64,000 bases of DNA, from positions 1 through 64,000 of the forward strand of contig ONEX01000018.1 of NCBI GenBank assembly GCA_900316955.1, read 5' to 3'. The notes below the pieces were generated by a model. It worked only from the letters and a program-made list of their open reading frames with translations, was not told the DNA's origin and searched no databases. Position 1 is the stretch's first letter. Each line of letters begins with the position of its first letter. Position numbers and translations under genes: made by a program. Of this stretch, positions 43,769 through 52,784 are shown piece after piece. Origin of the DNA: an uncultured Bacteroidales bacterium. GTDB taxonomy: Bacteria; Bacteroidota; Bacteroidia; Bacteroidales; UBA932.

Positions 43769-44731
43769 ATGGGAAAACGGATTCCAGCGTTCGACATCCT
43801 GAAGGGACTCGCCATCCTGTGCGTCATCATCGGCCATATCCCGACGTTTCCCTACGAGTCGGTCAGACACTGGATCTATACGTTCCACATGCCGGTCTTC
43901 TTCCTGGTATCCGGCTACTTCTTCAGGCCTGCGACGGACACCCGGTCCTACCTGAAAAAAACCTACGACCGGCTGATCGTCCCCTTCCTGTCCACAGCCG
44001 CGATCCTGGTCCTCTACGGACTCGCCGTCTCCTTGAAAAACCAGGAATGGCGTCCCCTGCTCCGGATGGTGAGCCTGAACGTCTTCCCGAGCGGCGTCGC
44101 CCGGCATCCTGACCTGCAGACGCTCATCGACACAAGCATCCCCACATGGTTCCTGCCGGCCCTGTTCTGGTGCCGGCTCGTCACCAACCAGCTGTCGGAC
44201 AAGGCCTTCTATCCCTACAGCATCTTCCTGGTCGCCCTCGTTGCCATCGGGGTGGACCACGCCTTGTTCAACCTGCCCTTCGCCCTCCTTCCCGGACTGG
44301 CCGGACTGCTTTTCTACGAGACCGGCCATCTCTGCGCGAAACACGGAGTCAACCGGTGGCTGGCCGTCCTCTGCCTGATCTGCTGGCCGCTCGCCTTTGC
44401 GTTTTCCCGGCTGTCCATGGTCGATTCCTACTATGGAATCCTTCCGCTCGACTACCTGGGGGCCTGCGGCGGATCCCTTTTCCTCTGGTGGGTTTGCTCC
44501 TGGATCGCAAAGCTTCCGGCGGCGCTCTACAAGTGGCTTGAATGGATCGGCAAGAACTCCCTGGTCATCCTGTGTGTCCATACCGTCGAAATGATCTGCC
44601 TCCTGCGCGGGCACTTCGGAATCTCCAGCGCCTGGTACATCGAGCTGGCCGTCCGGCTGGCCGTCATTCTGGCGGCCTCCTGGCTCTGTACGAAAATTCC
44701 GTTCACCCGGAAGATTTTCCAAATCGCTTGA
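43769..44731 (+). CDS. Acyltransferase family 3 membrane protein
   Basis: The 320-residue protein opens with AFDILKGLAILCVIIGHIPTF and MPVFFLVSGYFF, the AT3 signatures (Lys in place of the frequent Arg before the first helix, catalytic His kept). It has about ten helices. The next gene, 1 base away, is a second AT3 of different sequence, so two distinct O-acylations are likely at this end of the locus. Confidence 0.85.
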   Translation: MGKRIPAFDILKGLAILCVIIGHIPTFPYESVRHWIYTFHMPVFFLVSGYFFRPATDTRSYLKKTYDRLIVPFLSTAAILVLYGLAVSLKNQEWRPLLRMVSLNVFPSGVARHPDLQTLIDTSIPTWFLPALFWCRLVTNQLSDKAFYPYSIFLVALVAIGVDHALFNLPFALLPGLAGLLFYETGHLCAKHGVNRWLAVLCLICWPLAFAFSRLSMVDSYYGILPLDYLGACGGSLFLWWVCSWIAKLPAALYKWLEWIGKNSLVILCVHTVEMICLLRGHFGISSAWYIELAVRLAVILAASWLCTKIPFTRKIFQIA

Positions 44732-44732
44732 C

Positions 44733-45842
44733 ATGGTGACTTCCCTCTCCTCCCGCACCATCTCCTGGCTGCGCTTCGCGTGCGCCTGCCTCGTGGTCCT
44801 GCTGCATGCCTTCGGGCCGCCGGCCGCGCCGGGACAGGCGATCGTATGGAGCAACGGGGTGTATGACACGGTCCGGATCCTGCTCTCACAGGGGGTCTGC
44901 CAGATCGCCGTGCCTGTCTTCTTCCTGATTTCCGGGTATCTTTTCTTCGTACGGCTGGAAGAATGGACAGGAACCCGATACAAGGAAAAAATGAAGAGAA
45001 GGGTCCGCAACCTGGTGGTGCCTTTCCTGCTCTGGGGCCTCATCGCCCTGGCCGTGGAACTCGCCGTCGCCTGCTATAAGGGCGCCAGTCCCGTCCAATG
45101 GCTTTCGGACAGAGGGTGGATCCTTCCCCTGTGGAACAATGGACGGTTCCATTTCAACGGCGCCAGGAACATCCTGGGATGGACCATGTACAATGAAGCG
45201 CTGCCGCTCGACTATCCCCTCTGGTTCGTCCGGGAACTCATTGTCCTGAACCTGTTTGCGCCGGCGATCCACTGGTGGGTCCGCAAGACGAAAGCCTGGG
45301 GGCTGGCGGTCCTCTTCCTGCTGTACCTGTTCAACATCTGGATCCCGTTGGAAGGATTCCACGCCGGCGGGACCTTCTTCTACAGCCTCGGCGCCTATTG
45401 GAGGATCAACCGGCAGGACTTGACGGTCCGGTGCCGGAAATGGGCGGTCCCTGCCGGAATCGTTTCCCTCCTCCTGCTTGTCGGGATGGTCCTGACCTAC
45501 CAGGTCCATCACCCCGTCTATACGGGCCTCTGCCGCGTGTTCACCTTGACCGGCTCGGTCTCCGCCATCGCCCTCGCCGCCATCGGCCTGGAGAAAGGAC
45601 GGCTTCAGGTCCATCCCTTCCTGACCCAGTCTTCGTTCTTCGTCTTCGCGGGTCATACCTTGTATGTCCGCGCGATCGCCTGCGGACTGATCGGACTGCT
45701 CATCCCGACCTCCACGCAGGCTGGGCTGACGCTCACCTATCTGCTGACAGCCCCGGTCTGCGTGGCCATCATTCTCGCTGTTTACGCGCTTCTCAAGCGC
45801 CTGCTTCCGAAAATGACATCAGTTCTCACCGGAGGGAGATAA
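44733..45842 (+). CDS. Acyltransferase family 3 membrane protein
   Basis: The 369-residue protein has SWLRFACACLVVLLHAFGPP and IAVPVFFLISGYLFF, typical of OafA/WecH-like O-acyltransferases, with about ten membrane helices. A long second loop contains a Trp-rich segment around residues 125-170 as in WecH-type members. The 31-base gap to the epimerase gene is among the largest gaps in the locus. Confidence 0.86.
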   Translation: MVTSLSSRTISWLRFACACLVVLLHAFGPPAAPGQAIVWSNGVYDTVRILLSQGVCQIAVPVFFLISGYLFFVRLEEWTGTRYKEKMKRRVRNLVVPFLLWGLIALAVELAVACYKGASPVQWLSDRGWILPLWNNGRFHFNGARNILGWTMYNEALPLDYPLWFVRELIVLNLFAPAIHWWVRKTKAWGLAVLFLLYLFNIWIPLEGFHAGGTFFYSLGAYWRINRQDLTVRCRKWAVPAGIVSLLLLVGMVLTYQVHHPVYTGLCRVFTLTGSVSAIALAAIGLEKGRLQVHPFLTQSSFFVFAGHTLYVRAIACGLIGLLIPTSTQAGLTLTYLLTAPVCVAIILAVYALLKRLLPKMTSVLTGGR

Positions 45843-45873
45843 CCTATCCGACTTTTTTCCGTATCTTGCAGAT

Positions 45874-46821
45874 ATGAAACAAACCATCCTCCTGCTCGGC
45901 GGCTTCGGCTTCCTGGGAACGAACCTCATCAAATGGATCGACGCGCACGCGGCCGACCGGTACGACATCATCGTCTTCGACCGGTTTCCCGCCCATCTGG
46001 GCGGCGTGCAGTTCCAAAGCGTATCCAAGGTTTATTCCGGCGATTTCTCGGACCGGCACCTCGTGGAATCCGTTTTCGCGGAAAACCGGATCGACCTGGT
46101 CGTCCATTCCCTGAGCGTCAGCATCCCGTCCTCCTCGGTGGACAACGAATTTGACCTGAAGTTCAATGTCCTTCCCACCATCGGCCTGCTGGACACCATG
46201 AAGCGGGCCGGCATCCGGGACATCGTGTTCATCTCCTCCGGCGGCGCCGTGTACGGCGACGAATATGTCCACCCGGAAGGGCATGCCGAGGACGACGTCC
46301 TCTACCCCCGGAGCGCCTATGGCATCTCCAAGATGACCATCGAGAAATACCTGCACCTGTACAACCTCCTGTATGGATTCAACCCGCTGATCATCCGGCT
46401 TTCCAATCCCTACGGACCTTACCACTACTCCCGGAAGCAGGGGATCGTGAACATCGCGCTGGAGAAAGCGCTCGACGGCGAGGTCTTCGGCGTCTGGGGA
46501 TCCGGCGAAGGCTGCAAGGACTACATCTATGTCGATGATTTCTGCCGGGTCCTGATGACCCTGGTCGGGAAAGGGCTGGACGGGCACCGCGTGGTCAACG
46601 TGGGAAGTGGGGAGCTGCTTTCCGTGAACCGGATCCTCGAGACGGTCCGGGATACGGTGGCGGCGGATTTCTCCTGGACCCACCATGCGTCCAACGCCCT
46701 GGACGTGCAGTCTTTCCGGCTCAACCTGGCCCAACTTTACGGCCTTGTGCCCGACTTCACCCCCACCCCCTTCTCCGTGGGCCTGCAGAAAACCCTTGAC
46801 TGGTACCGGGAAAAGCCATGA
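45874..46821 (+). CDS. NAD-dependent epimerase/dehydratase (GalE-like)
   Basis: This 315-residue extended SDR has the Rossmann motif LLGGFGFLGTNL (residues 7-18), SSGGAVYGDE, the catalytic YGISK pair and RLSNPYGPY. It resembles UDP-glucose/GlcNAc 4-epimerases of polysaccharide loci and probably supplies UDP-Gal or UDP-GalNAc, including substrate for Glf. It overlaps the next GT2 by 4 bases. Confidence 0.88.
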   Translation: MKQTILLLGGFGFLGTNLIKWIDAHAADRYDIIVFDRFPAHLGGVQFQSVSKVYSGDFSDRHLVESVFAENRIDLVVHSLSVSIPSSSVDNEFDLKFNVLPTIGLLDTMKRAGIRDIVFISSGGAVYGDEYVHPEGHAEDDVLYPRSAYGISKMTIEKYLHLYNLLYGFNPLIIRLSNPYGPYHYSRKQGIVNIALEKALDGEVFGVWGSGEGCKDYIYVDDFCRVLMTLVGKGLDGHRVVNVGSGELLSVNRILETVRDTVAADFSWTHHASNALDVQSFRLNLAQLYGLVPDFTPTPFSVGLQKTLDWYREKP

Positions 46822-47717
46822 ACATCGCTGTCATCATCACCTGCTACAACCGCAAGGTCAAGACACTGGCGTGCCTGGAAGCCCTGCAGGAGACCGTTCG
46901 GCCCTGGAAGGACCGGATCGCGCTCCAAGTCTTCCTGACCGACGACGGCTGCACCGACGGGACGGCCGACGCCATCCGCGAACGCCCGTTCGACATCCCC
47001 GTCCATATCCAGCAGGGGACGGGAGACCTGTTCTGGAACGGCGGCATGATACTCGCCTGGAAGGCCGCCATCGCCCGGGGCGGATTCGACGGATATCTCT
47101 GGATGAACGACGATACGACCGTCCTCCCGGAGTTCTGGCCGGACCTCCTCCAGGCCGATGCCTACAGCCTCGCCACCTATGGGAAACGGGGCATCTATGC
47201 CGGCAGCACGAAGGACGCGAAGACCGGGGCCTTCACCTACGGAGGCTTCAACTACCTCAGCAAATGGACCCTCGTGGACCAGTTCGTCCTTCCCGACGGC
47301 GAACATGTCCAACCCTGCGAGGCAGCCCATGGCAACATCACCTATGTGTCCCGGGAAGTCGTGGACAAGATGGGCATCTTCTGCGACCGATACTTCCACG
47401 GCGGAACGGACCACGACTACACCTATCTCGCCCACAAGGCCGGATTCCCCATCCTGGTCCTCCCCCGCTTCAGCGCCACCTGTGAGAACGACCACCTGGG
47501 AAAGACGCGGCAACATACGGAGAAGCCGCTGAGAGAGCGCTGGAAGGCCTTCCGTTCCCCACGAGGGACCATGCACAACACCCTGCTCTTCAACAGGCGC
47601 TGTTTCCCTTGGCGCGTCCCCTTCGTCTGGCTTTCCGGCCTCCTCAAGACGCTGTTCCCGAGCATCGGATACGGTCTCTACCTGAAACGTCGTCTTTCCT
47701 TTCTGAAACGCCACTGA
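46818..47717 (+). CDS. Family 2 glycosyltransferase (rhamnosyl/galactofuranosyl-type)
   Basis: The 299-residue GT2 reads NIAVIITCYNRKVKTLACLEA, FLTDDGCTDGTAD, the QGTGDLFWNGGMILAW loop, and NDDTTVLPEF as the metal-binding motif. The FWNGGM loop is typical of the subgroup containing rhamnosyl- and galactofuranosyltransferases, which fits the presence of glf. The donor is inference. Confidence 0.88.
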   Translation: MNIAVIITCYNRKVKTLACLEALQETVRPWKDRIALQVFLTDDGCTDGTADAIRERPFDIPVHIQQGTGDLFWNGGMILAWKAAIARGGFDGYLWMNDDTTVLPEFWPDLLQADAYSLATYGKRGIYAGSTKDAKTGAFTYGGFNYLSKWTLVDQFVLPDGEHVQPCEAAHGNITYVSREVVDKMGIFCDRYFHGGTDHDYTYLAHKAGFPILVLPRFSATCENDHLGKTRQHTEKPLRERWKAFRSPRGTMHNTLLFNRRCFPWRVPFVWLSGLLKTLFPSIGYGLYLKRRLSFLKRH

Positions 47718-47727
47718 GGCATCCGTC

Positions 47728-48720
47728 ATGACCGTCAGTATCCTGATTCCCTTCTACCAGGCGGAAACCTATCTCGAGCGGTGCGCACGAAGCGTCCTGG
47801 AACAGACCTATCCCGACATCGAGTATCTGTTCATCGACGACGCCTGCACCGACGGGAGCGTTTCCCTTCTGGAGCGGACCCTGGAAGACTACCCTCATCG
47901 GAAGGAACAGGTCCGTATTCTCCGGAACGAACAGAATCTGGGACTGGCCCGCTGCAGGAATCTGGCCGTCCAGGAATGTACGGGCTCGTTTCTTTTCTGG
48001 GTCGACGCCGACGACTGGATTTCTCCGGCGGACGCAATCCGGCAATTGGCCGACAAACAGCGGCAGACCGGAGCCGACATCGTCAGCGCCAGCGCGGTCA
48101 GGGTCCATCAGGACTGGCAGGAGGACTTTCCCATCTCCTCCCATGCATCCCAGAAGGACACCCTCCTCGGATTCCTCGACCACACCGTCGCATGGGCGAT
48201 CTGGGGGAGGCTGATCCGGGTTTCGCTATACCGGGACCACGGAATCGGATGCCTCGAAGGAATCGACTACAACGAAGATTTCCAAGTGGCGCCGAGGCTG
48301 TTCTATTTCGCCGATACCGTCAGCGAAGCAGACACGGCGGTCTACCACTACTTCGAAGGCGATCCCCTTTCCTATACGGAACGGTCGAGAATCGACCCCC
48401 GCATCAGGCTGAAACGATGGCAACAGAATCTGGCATCGACCCGGTTCCTCCGGGAGTTCTTCCGGGACAAACTCCCGGAAGCCGACCCGATCAACGAGAA
48501 ACACATCGTGCACTACCTCGTCCTGATCATCCACGAATCCACACGTGTCGGAGACAAGCCGGCCTTCCTGGAAGCCATGGAACAACTGAAACGGTGCGAC
48601 AAGGATATCGCCCCTGCGATTGCGAAAAGCCTCTGGACCTTCGCCCGTCTCGCCCCCTCCCTCTGCTGGTATCTCAAACGGCTCTGCTGCCGACTGTCGG
48701 ACCCTCAGTTCATTCAATAA
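47728..48720 (+). CDS. Family 2 glycosyltransferase
   Basis: The 330-residue protein has MTVSILIPFYQAETYLERCARS, FIDDACTDGSV, LGLARCRNLAVQ and FWVDADDWIS, a standard inverting GT2 with a helical C-terminal extension. It follows the previous GT2 after 10 bases and is 3 bases from the next, so these are a run of three related transferases. Confidence 0.9.
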   Translation: MTVSILIPFYQAETYLERCARSVLEQTYPDIEYLFIDDACTDGSVSLLERTLEDYPHRKEQVRILRNEQNLGLARCRNLAVQECTGSFLFWVDADDWISPADAIRQLADKQRQTGADIVSASAVRVHQDWQEDFPISSHASQKDTLLGFLDHTVAWAIWGRLIRVSLYRDHGIGCLEGIDYNEDFQVAPRLFYFADTVSEADTAVYHYFEGDPLSYTERSRIDPRIRLKRWQQNLASTRFLREFFRDKLPEADPINEKHIVHYLVLIIHESTRVGDKPAFLEAMEQLKRCDKDIAPAIAKSLWTFARLAPSLCWYLKRLCCRLSDPQFIQ

Positions 48721-48723
48721 CGC

Positions 48724-49695
48724 ATGACCATCTCCGTCATCACCCCCTTCTTCAAGGTCGCGCCGTTCATCGAGCGGTGCGCCGAGTCGCTGCTGGGACA
48801 GACGTACCCGGACATCGAGTTCATCTTTGTCGATGACGCTTCGCCCGACGAGAGCCGGGAAATCCTGGAGAAGGTCATCGCGCGGCATCCGGAACGCGAT
48901 GTCCGGATCGTCACGCACGCGCAGAACAAGGGCCTCCCTGCCGCCCGGAACACGGGCCTGGCCGAAGCCTCAGGCGAGTTCGTCTACCACTGCGACTCTG
49001 ACGACTGGGTGGAGACGGACCTGCTGGAAAAGATGGTCAAGGCCGCCGAGGAGAACGGCGCCGATTTCGTGTACTGCGACTTCTGGATGCAGTTCGAGAA
49101 AAGCGCCCGCTACATGGTCAATCCCACCTACACGGACCCGGAACAGATGATCAAGGAAGGGTTCCTCGCCGGCCTGATGAAATACAACGTCTGGAACAAG
49201 CTCATCAAACGGAGCCTGTACGAGGGGATCAGCTTCCCGGCCGGGCACGGCATGGGCGAAGACATGACCATCATCCTGGCCGCCACGAAAGCCACGAAGG
49301 TGGCCCATGTTCCGGAGGCCCTGTACCACTACGTGAAACTGAACATGAACGCCTTCTCCAACACCTTTTCGGAAAGGCATCTCACCGACATCCAGTTCAA
49401 TACGGCCCGCACCCTGAAAGGATTGGAATCCTGGGAGGTGAATGACAAAGGCAAGTACCTGAACTTCTTCAAGCTGAACATCAAGCTCCCCTTCCTCCTG
49501 TCGGGCGACAAGGGCCAGTACCGCCTCTGGAAAGAATGGTTCCCGGAGTCCGACAAGTACGCGCTGGAGAACAGGCACCTCCCCTTCCGCACCCGCCTCG
49601 TCCAATGGTTCGCCGCCAAGCGGCTCTTCCCCCTGGTCGGCCTCTACGACTTCCTCGTGAACAAAGTATACTACGGTCTGAAATTCCGAACATAA
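48724..49695 (+). CDS. Family 2 glycosyltransferase
   Basis: The 323-residue GT2 has ISVITPFFKVAPFIERCAES, FVDDASPDESRE, KGLPAARNTGLAEASGE and YHCDSDDWVE. The N-terminal half is clearly paralogous to the protein at 47728, suggesting duplication followed by divergence of the acceptor half. The donor is unknown. Confidence 0.9.
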   Translation: MTISVITPFFKVAPFIERCAESLLGQTYPDIEFIFVDDASPDESREILEKVIARHPERDVRIVTHAQNKGLPAARNTGLAEASGEFVYHCDSDDWVETDLLEKMVKAAEENGADFVYCDFWMQFEKSARYMVNPTYTDPEQMIKEGFLAGLMKYNVWNKLIKRSLYEGISFPAGHGMGEDMTIILAATKATKVAHVPEALYHYVKLNMNAFSNTFSERHLTDIQFNTARTLKGLESWEVNDKGKYLNFFKLNIKLPFLLSGDKGQYRLWKEWFPESDKYALENRHLPFRTRLVQWFAAKRLFPLVGLYDFLVNKVYYGLKFRT

Positions 49696-49698
49696 ACC

Positions 49699-50817
49699 AT
49701 GAAAATCCTCTACCTCATCGCCGGGACATACCGGGCGGCCGGCATGGAAAAAGTGCTGGCGGACAAGACCAACTGGCTGGTCAGGCACGGCTATGACATC
49801 GTCATCGCCACCACGGACCAGCGCGGCCAGGCGCCGGCTTTCGCCATGGACCCGGCCATCCGCCAGGTGGACCTCGGCATCAACTACGAGGCCACGAACG
49901 GAAAGAATTTCCTCGTCAAAGCATTCTCGTTCCCGATCAAGAAATGGCTTCACCGCCGGCGGCTGACCAAGCTCCTGATGCAGGAGAAGCCCGACGTCAC
50001 TGTGTCAATGTTCTGCAACGACGCCGGTTTCCTTCCGAAGATCCAGGACGGGAGCAAGAAGGTGCTGGAGGTCCATTTCTCCCGCTTCAAGCGCATCCAG
50101 TACGGCCGCAAGGGCCTCTGGGGCGTGGCCGACCGGTTCATGAACGAGCGCGACGCCCAGTATGTCCATGCCTTCGACCGCTTCGTCGTCCTCACCGAGG
50201 AAGACAAGGGCTACTGGGGCAACCTTCCCAACATGGTGGTCATCCCCAACGGCGTCGAGCGCAAGGATCCCTCCCCCCTCACGGCCCATACGGTCATCGC
50301 CGTCGGCCGCTATTCCTTCCAGAAGGCCCTGGACCGGCTCATCACGGCCTGGTTCATGATCGAGGACAAGGGCGACTGGAAACTGAAGCTCGTCGGCGAC
50401 GGCGAATGCCGCGACGACCTCTTCGCACTCATCAACGAGTACGGCATGTGCGACACGGTGGAAATGACCGGTGTCCAGAAAGACATGGACGCCGTCTATC
50501 GCGACGCTTCCGTCCTCGCCCTCTCCTCCCGCTATGAAGGCCTGCCGATGGTGATCCTGGAGGCCCAGGCCCATGGCGTCCCGGTCGTCTCCTTCGCCTG
50601 CCAGTGCGGTCCGAAGGACGCCATCGAGGACGGCGTGAACGGCCGGCTCGTCCCCGAAGGCGACGTCAACGCGCTCGCCCGCGTCCTGGACGAGACCATC
50701 CACGACCCCGCCGCCATCCGCCGGATGGGCGCGGCGGCCTATGAGACCGCCCGCCGGTGGGAGCCGGAAACCATCATGCAGCAGTGGGACGCGCTGTTCA
50801 AAGGACTCCGTCCATGA
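49699..50817 (+). CDS. Family 4 glycosyltransferase
   Basis: The 372-residue GT-B protein begins ILYLIAGTYRAAGMEKVLAD and has VVIPNGVERKDPS, VGRYSFQKALDRLITAW and SSRYEGLPMVILEAQAHGVPVVSF (EX7E). It resembles retaining N-acetylgalactosaminyl/galactosyl transferases of the PglH/WbnH kind. It is the last glycosyltransferase of the locus and overlaps the terminal nucleotidyltransferase gene by 4 bases. Confidence 0.92.
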   Translation: MKILYLIAGTYRAAGMEKVLADKTNWLVRHGYDIVIATTDQRGQAPAFAMDPAIRQVDLGINYEATNGKNFLVKAFSFPIKKWLHRRRLTKLLMQEKPDVTVSMFCNDAGFLPKIQDGSKKVLEVHFSRFKRIQYGRKGLWGVADRFMNERDAQYVHAFDRFVVLTEEDKGYWGNLPNMVVIPNGVERKDPSPLTAHTVIAVGRYSFQKALDRLITAWFMIEDKGDWKLKLVGDGECRDDLFALINEYGMCDTVEMTGVQKDMDAVYRDASVLALSSRYEGLPMVILEAQAHGVPVVSFACQCGPKDAIEDGVNGRLVPEGDVNALARVLDETIHDPAAIRRMGAAAYETARRWEPETIMQQWDALFKGLRP

Positions 50818-51782
50818 CCGACCTCTTCTTCGCCCTCATCCGCGCCGGCCTCGATGGCACCCCGCTGACCGACTTCCCGAAGCTGGAAGGCCGGCAGTGG
50901 GCGGCCCTCCTGGACATGGCCCGCAAGCAGACGGTCGTGGGATTGCTGTACCAGGGCCTTTCCCAGCTCCCGCAAGGCTATCCCCTGCCCCAGAACCTGC
51001 TGTACGTCCTGATCGCCGAAATCGGCCATCTGGAGAAGGAGAGCCGGAAGGTGCAGCAGACGGCCGAGGCCCTGACGGCGGAATTCCGGGCGCAAGGCCT
51101 GCATCCCCTCGTGATGAAAGGCCCCTCGGTGGCGGCGTTCTACGCCCAGCCCCTGCTGCGGGAATGCGGCGACATCGACCTGTATTTCCCGCCGGAGGAG
51201 TTCGACCGGGCCGCGTCGATGGCCGGCGACGTCAAGCCCGCCCCGGACGGGAGCGTCCATTACAAGCGAGAAGGCATCGACATCGACCAGCATCGGCAGT
51301 ATTTCGACATCCACAGCCGGAAACTGCCCCCGGTTCCGTCACCGGAAGCGACCCTCCTGATGCTGTCCGCCCACATCCTCAAGCATTGCATGGGCGTCGG
51401 CATCGGCCTGCGGCAGCTTTGCGACCTGGCGATGGCCTACAAGGCGCTGGCCGTCCCGCCGGAGGATCTGCGCCGATGCTTCCGGGATGTCGGCCTGGAG
51501 CGCTGGAACCGGCTCCTTTTCTCTTTCCTGCACAAGTACCTGGGCGCCGAGCCCCTGTACGACACCCTGCCCTCCCCGGACCCGCTGCTGAAGATCGTCC
51601 TGGAAGGCGGCAACTTCGGGCATCATTCCCAGGCCCGGGAGGCTTCCCTCCACAAGAGCCCCCTCCGTCGCAAACTCGGCACGGCCGGCCTCTTCCTGCG
51701 CCGGCTTCCCTTCTCCCTCCGTTATGCAAAAAAAGAGCTCGTCCCGATGCTGGGAGAGCTCCTGAGAGGCAATCTGTCGTAG
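50814..51782 (+). CDS. NTP_transf_5-type nucleotidyltransferase-fold protein
   Basis: The 322-residue protein has HPLVMKGPSVAAFYAQPLLRECGDIDLYF, the acidic GDIDLY motif of the uncharacterised nucleotidyltransferase family PF14907, then a helical region and a basic tail. It ends the polysaccharide locus; its stop lies 6 bases from the stop of a converging gene. ATG 50814 overlaps the GT4 stop; an upstream extension would only shadow it. The family's reaction is not established, and a regulatory or modifying role on the glycan machinery is possible. Confidence 0.8.
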   Translation: MTDLFFALIRAGLDGTPLTDFPKLEGRQWAALLDMARKQTVVGLLYQGLSQLPQGYPLPQNLLYVLIAEIGHLEKESRKVQQTAEALTAEFRAQGLHPLVMKGPSVAAFYAQPLLRECGDIDLYFPPEEFDRAASMAGDVKPAPDGSVHYKREGIDIDQHRQYFDIHSRKLPPVPSPEATLLMLSAHILKHCMGVGIGLRQLCDLAMAYKALAVPPEDLRRCFRDVGLERWNRLLFSFLHKYLGAEPLYDTLPSPDPLLKIVLEGGNFGHHSQAREASLHKSPLRRKLGTAGLFLRRLPFSLRYAKKELVPMLGELLRGNLS

Positions 51783-51793
51783 CTGCGGCTACG
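51778..51793. repeat. Short hairpin spanning two convergent stop codons
   Basis: CGTAGC (51778-51783) pairs with GCTACG (51788-51793). It carries the two opposed stop codons. No T-run follows on either strand, so it is not an obvious terminator, and transcripts of the two operons may overlap. Confidence 0.45.
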
Positions 51794-52019
51794 CCTCTTC
51801 TTCTTCGCCGGCCAGCGTTTCGGCCGGACCTTCGACTTCATTGTTCAGCGGACCGCACCCGGGGTCGACCGCTTGGATGGGCCGGTTCGGGCCCTCGAGC
51901 GGATCGGCGAGGGGTTCGGCTTCGACGGGCGTGTCGATGGGAACCAGGTCCGGGTTCGCGGAACGGGGCGGACGCGGGACGACGATGACTTTGGAAGGGT
52001 CGTTTCTTTTGATATCCAT
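51789..52019 (-). CDS. Small acidic proline-rich protein, unknown function
   Basis: The predicted product is a 76-residue protein that begins MDIKRNDPSK, continues as a proline/acidic stretch with repeated PLxDPLxG-like spacing, and ends in a run of glutamates. It has no signal peptide or membrane helix and I do not recognise it. It starts 20 bases downstream of the membrane protein gene at 52040 and is on the same strand, so they are probably one operon. Low complexity makes a false ORF possible. Confidence 0.45.
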   Translation of the reverse strand: MDIKRNDPSKVIVVPRPPRSANPDLVPIDTPVEAEPLADPLEGPNRPIQAVDPGCGPLNNEVEGPAETLAGEEEEA

Positions 52020-52039
52020 ATCAGTATTGTTTTGGTTGA

Positions 52040-52627
52040 TTATTGTCGGAGGAAAACGTTGATGGCCGTGATGGCCTTGTCGATGTCGGAAGGGTCCACA
52101 TACGGCAGCGGGCTGTGGATGAGGAGCCATTTGGGCAGTTCCTCGTCGATCTGGGTAGTCTTCGCGATGAAATGGCGGTCGATGCTCTCTACGATGTTCT
52201 GGCAGGTGTCATAGGCCCGGATGATCTTCATGGACAGGGTATTGTCTCCGATCTTCTGGAAAATCGACGAGGTTTTCAGGAGCTCCAGGGCGTCGTGCGG
52301 AAGGGTGACGGACACCTCGGCGTACACCATGCCTTGGTGGTAGGTCACCGTACTCAGCGTCACGCTGTCCAAATGATGCACGTTTTTCAAGAGTTCGGGG
52401 TTGTCATTCAAGTACTGCGCGGACTGCTGCACCTGATTCAAGGTTTCGCGCAAGTCGGCGATATCCTGCCGGTTGGAAATCAGTTCCGTACGCACCAGTT
52501 GCAAGGCCGACCGCACTTCCTTGCGGTCGTGGGCCCGGTCGATCATCCCCTGGCCCGCGAAAGTGATCACGATACCCAGGATGACCGCGACGAGTTCACT
52601 GAAGAAACTTTTCCAAGCGTCTGACAT
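52040..52627 (-). CDS. Single-pass membrane protein of unknown function
   Basis: The 195-residue protein has one N-terminal membrane helix (ELVAVILGIVITFAGQGMI, about residues 10-28). A helical, partly coiled-coil domain follows (about 35-100: VRSALQLVRTELISNRQDIADLRETLNQVQ). The layout resembles DUF6090-like Bacteroidota membrane proteins, an assignment I hold only loosely. Its gene has its own promoter, divergent from thrB, and precedes the small acidic protein gene. Confidence 0.72.
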   Translation of the reverse strand: MSDAWKSFFSELVAVILGIVITFAGQGMIDRAHDRKEVRSALQLVRTELISNRQDIADLRETLNQVQQSAQYLNDNPELLKNVHHLDSVTLSTVTYHQGMVYAEVSVTLPHDALELLKTSSIFQKIGDNTLSMKIIRAYDTCQNIVESIDRHFIAKTTQIDEELPKWLLIHSPLPYVDPSDIDKAITAINVFLRQ

Positions 52628-52650
52628 AGGAATGCTGCCTTTACCAGCCT

Positions 52651-52683
52651 CAAATATAGTATTTTTTGGCGATAAATGCCAAA
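52651..52683 (-). promoter_or_regulatory. Minus-strand promoter of the 52627 membrane-protein operon
   Basis: On the minus strand, TTTG (plus 52680-52683) is followed after 21 bases by TATATTTG (plus 52651-52658). It sits 24 bases before the ATG and is divergent from the thrB promoter. Confidence 0.78.
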
Positions 52684-52692
52684 AACGGCCTT

Positions 52693-52727
52693 TTTGGATG
52701 GATTTTTAAATTAATTTATTATATTTG
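52693..52727 (+). promoter_or_regulatory. Promoter of thrB-thrC
   Basis: TATATTTG at 52720-52727 is the -7 element, with TTTG at 52693-52696 upstream (23-base spacing, slightly long). Transcription should start near 52733, leaving a leader of about 50 bases with a short GGAAG/CTTCC stem (52739-52757). Confidence 0.72.
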
Positions 52728-52784
52728 CAGAAGACCCCGGAAGGCAACCCTGTCTTCCCCGAACTTGACAAATATCCACTGCCT

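Noticed and set aside
45862-45868. TATCTTG box before the epimerase gene as a third internal promoter
   Set aside because: It lacks one T of TAnnTTTG and no TTG is found about 20 bases upstream; kept only as a weak possibility.
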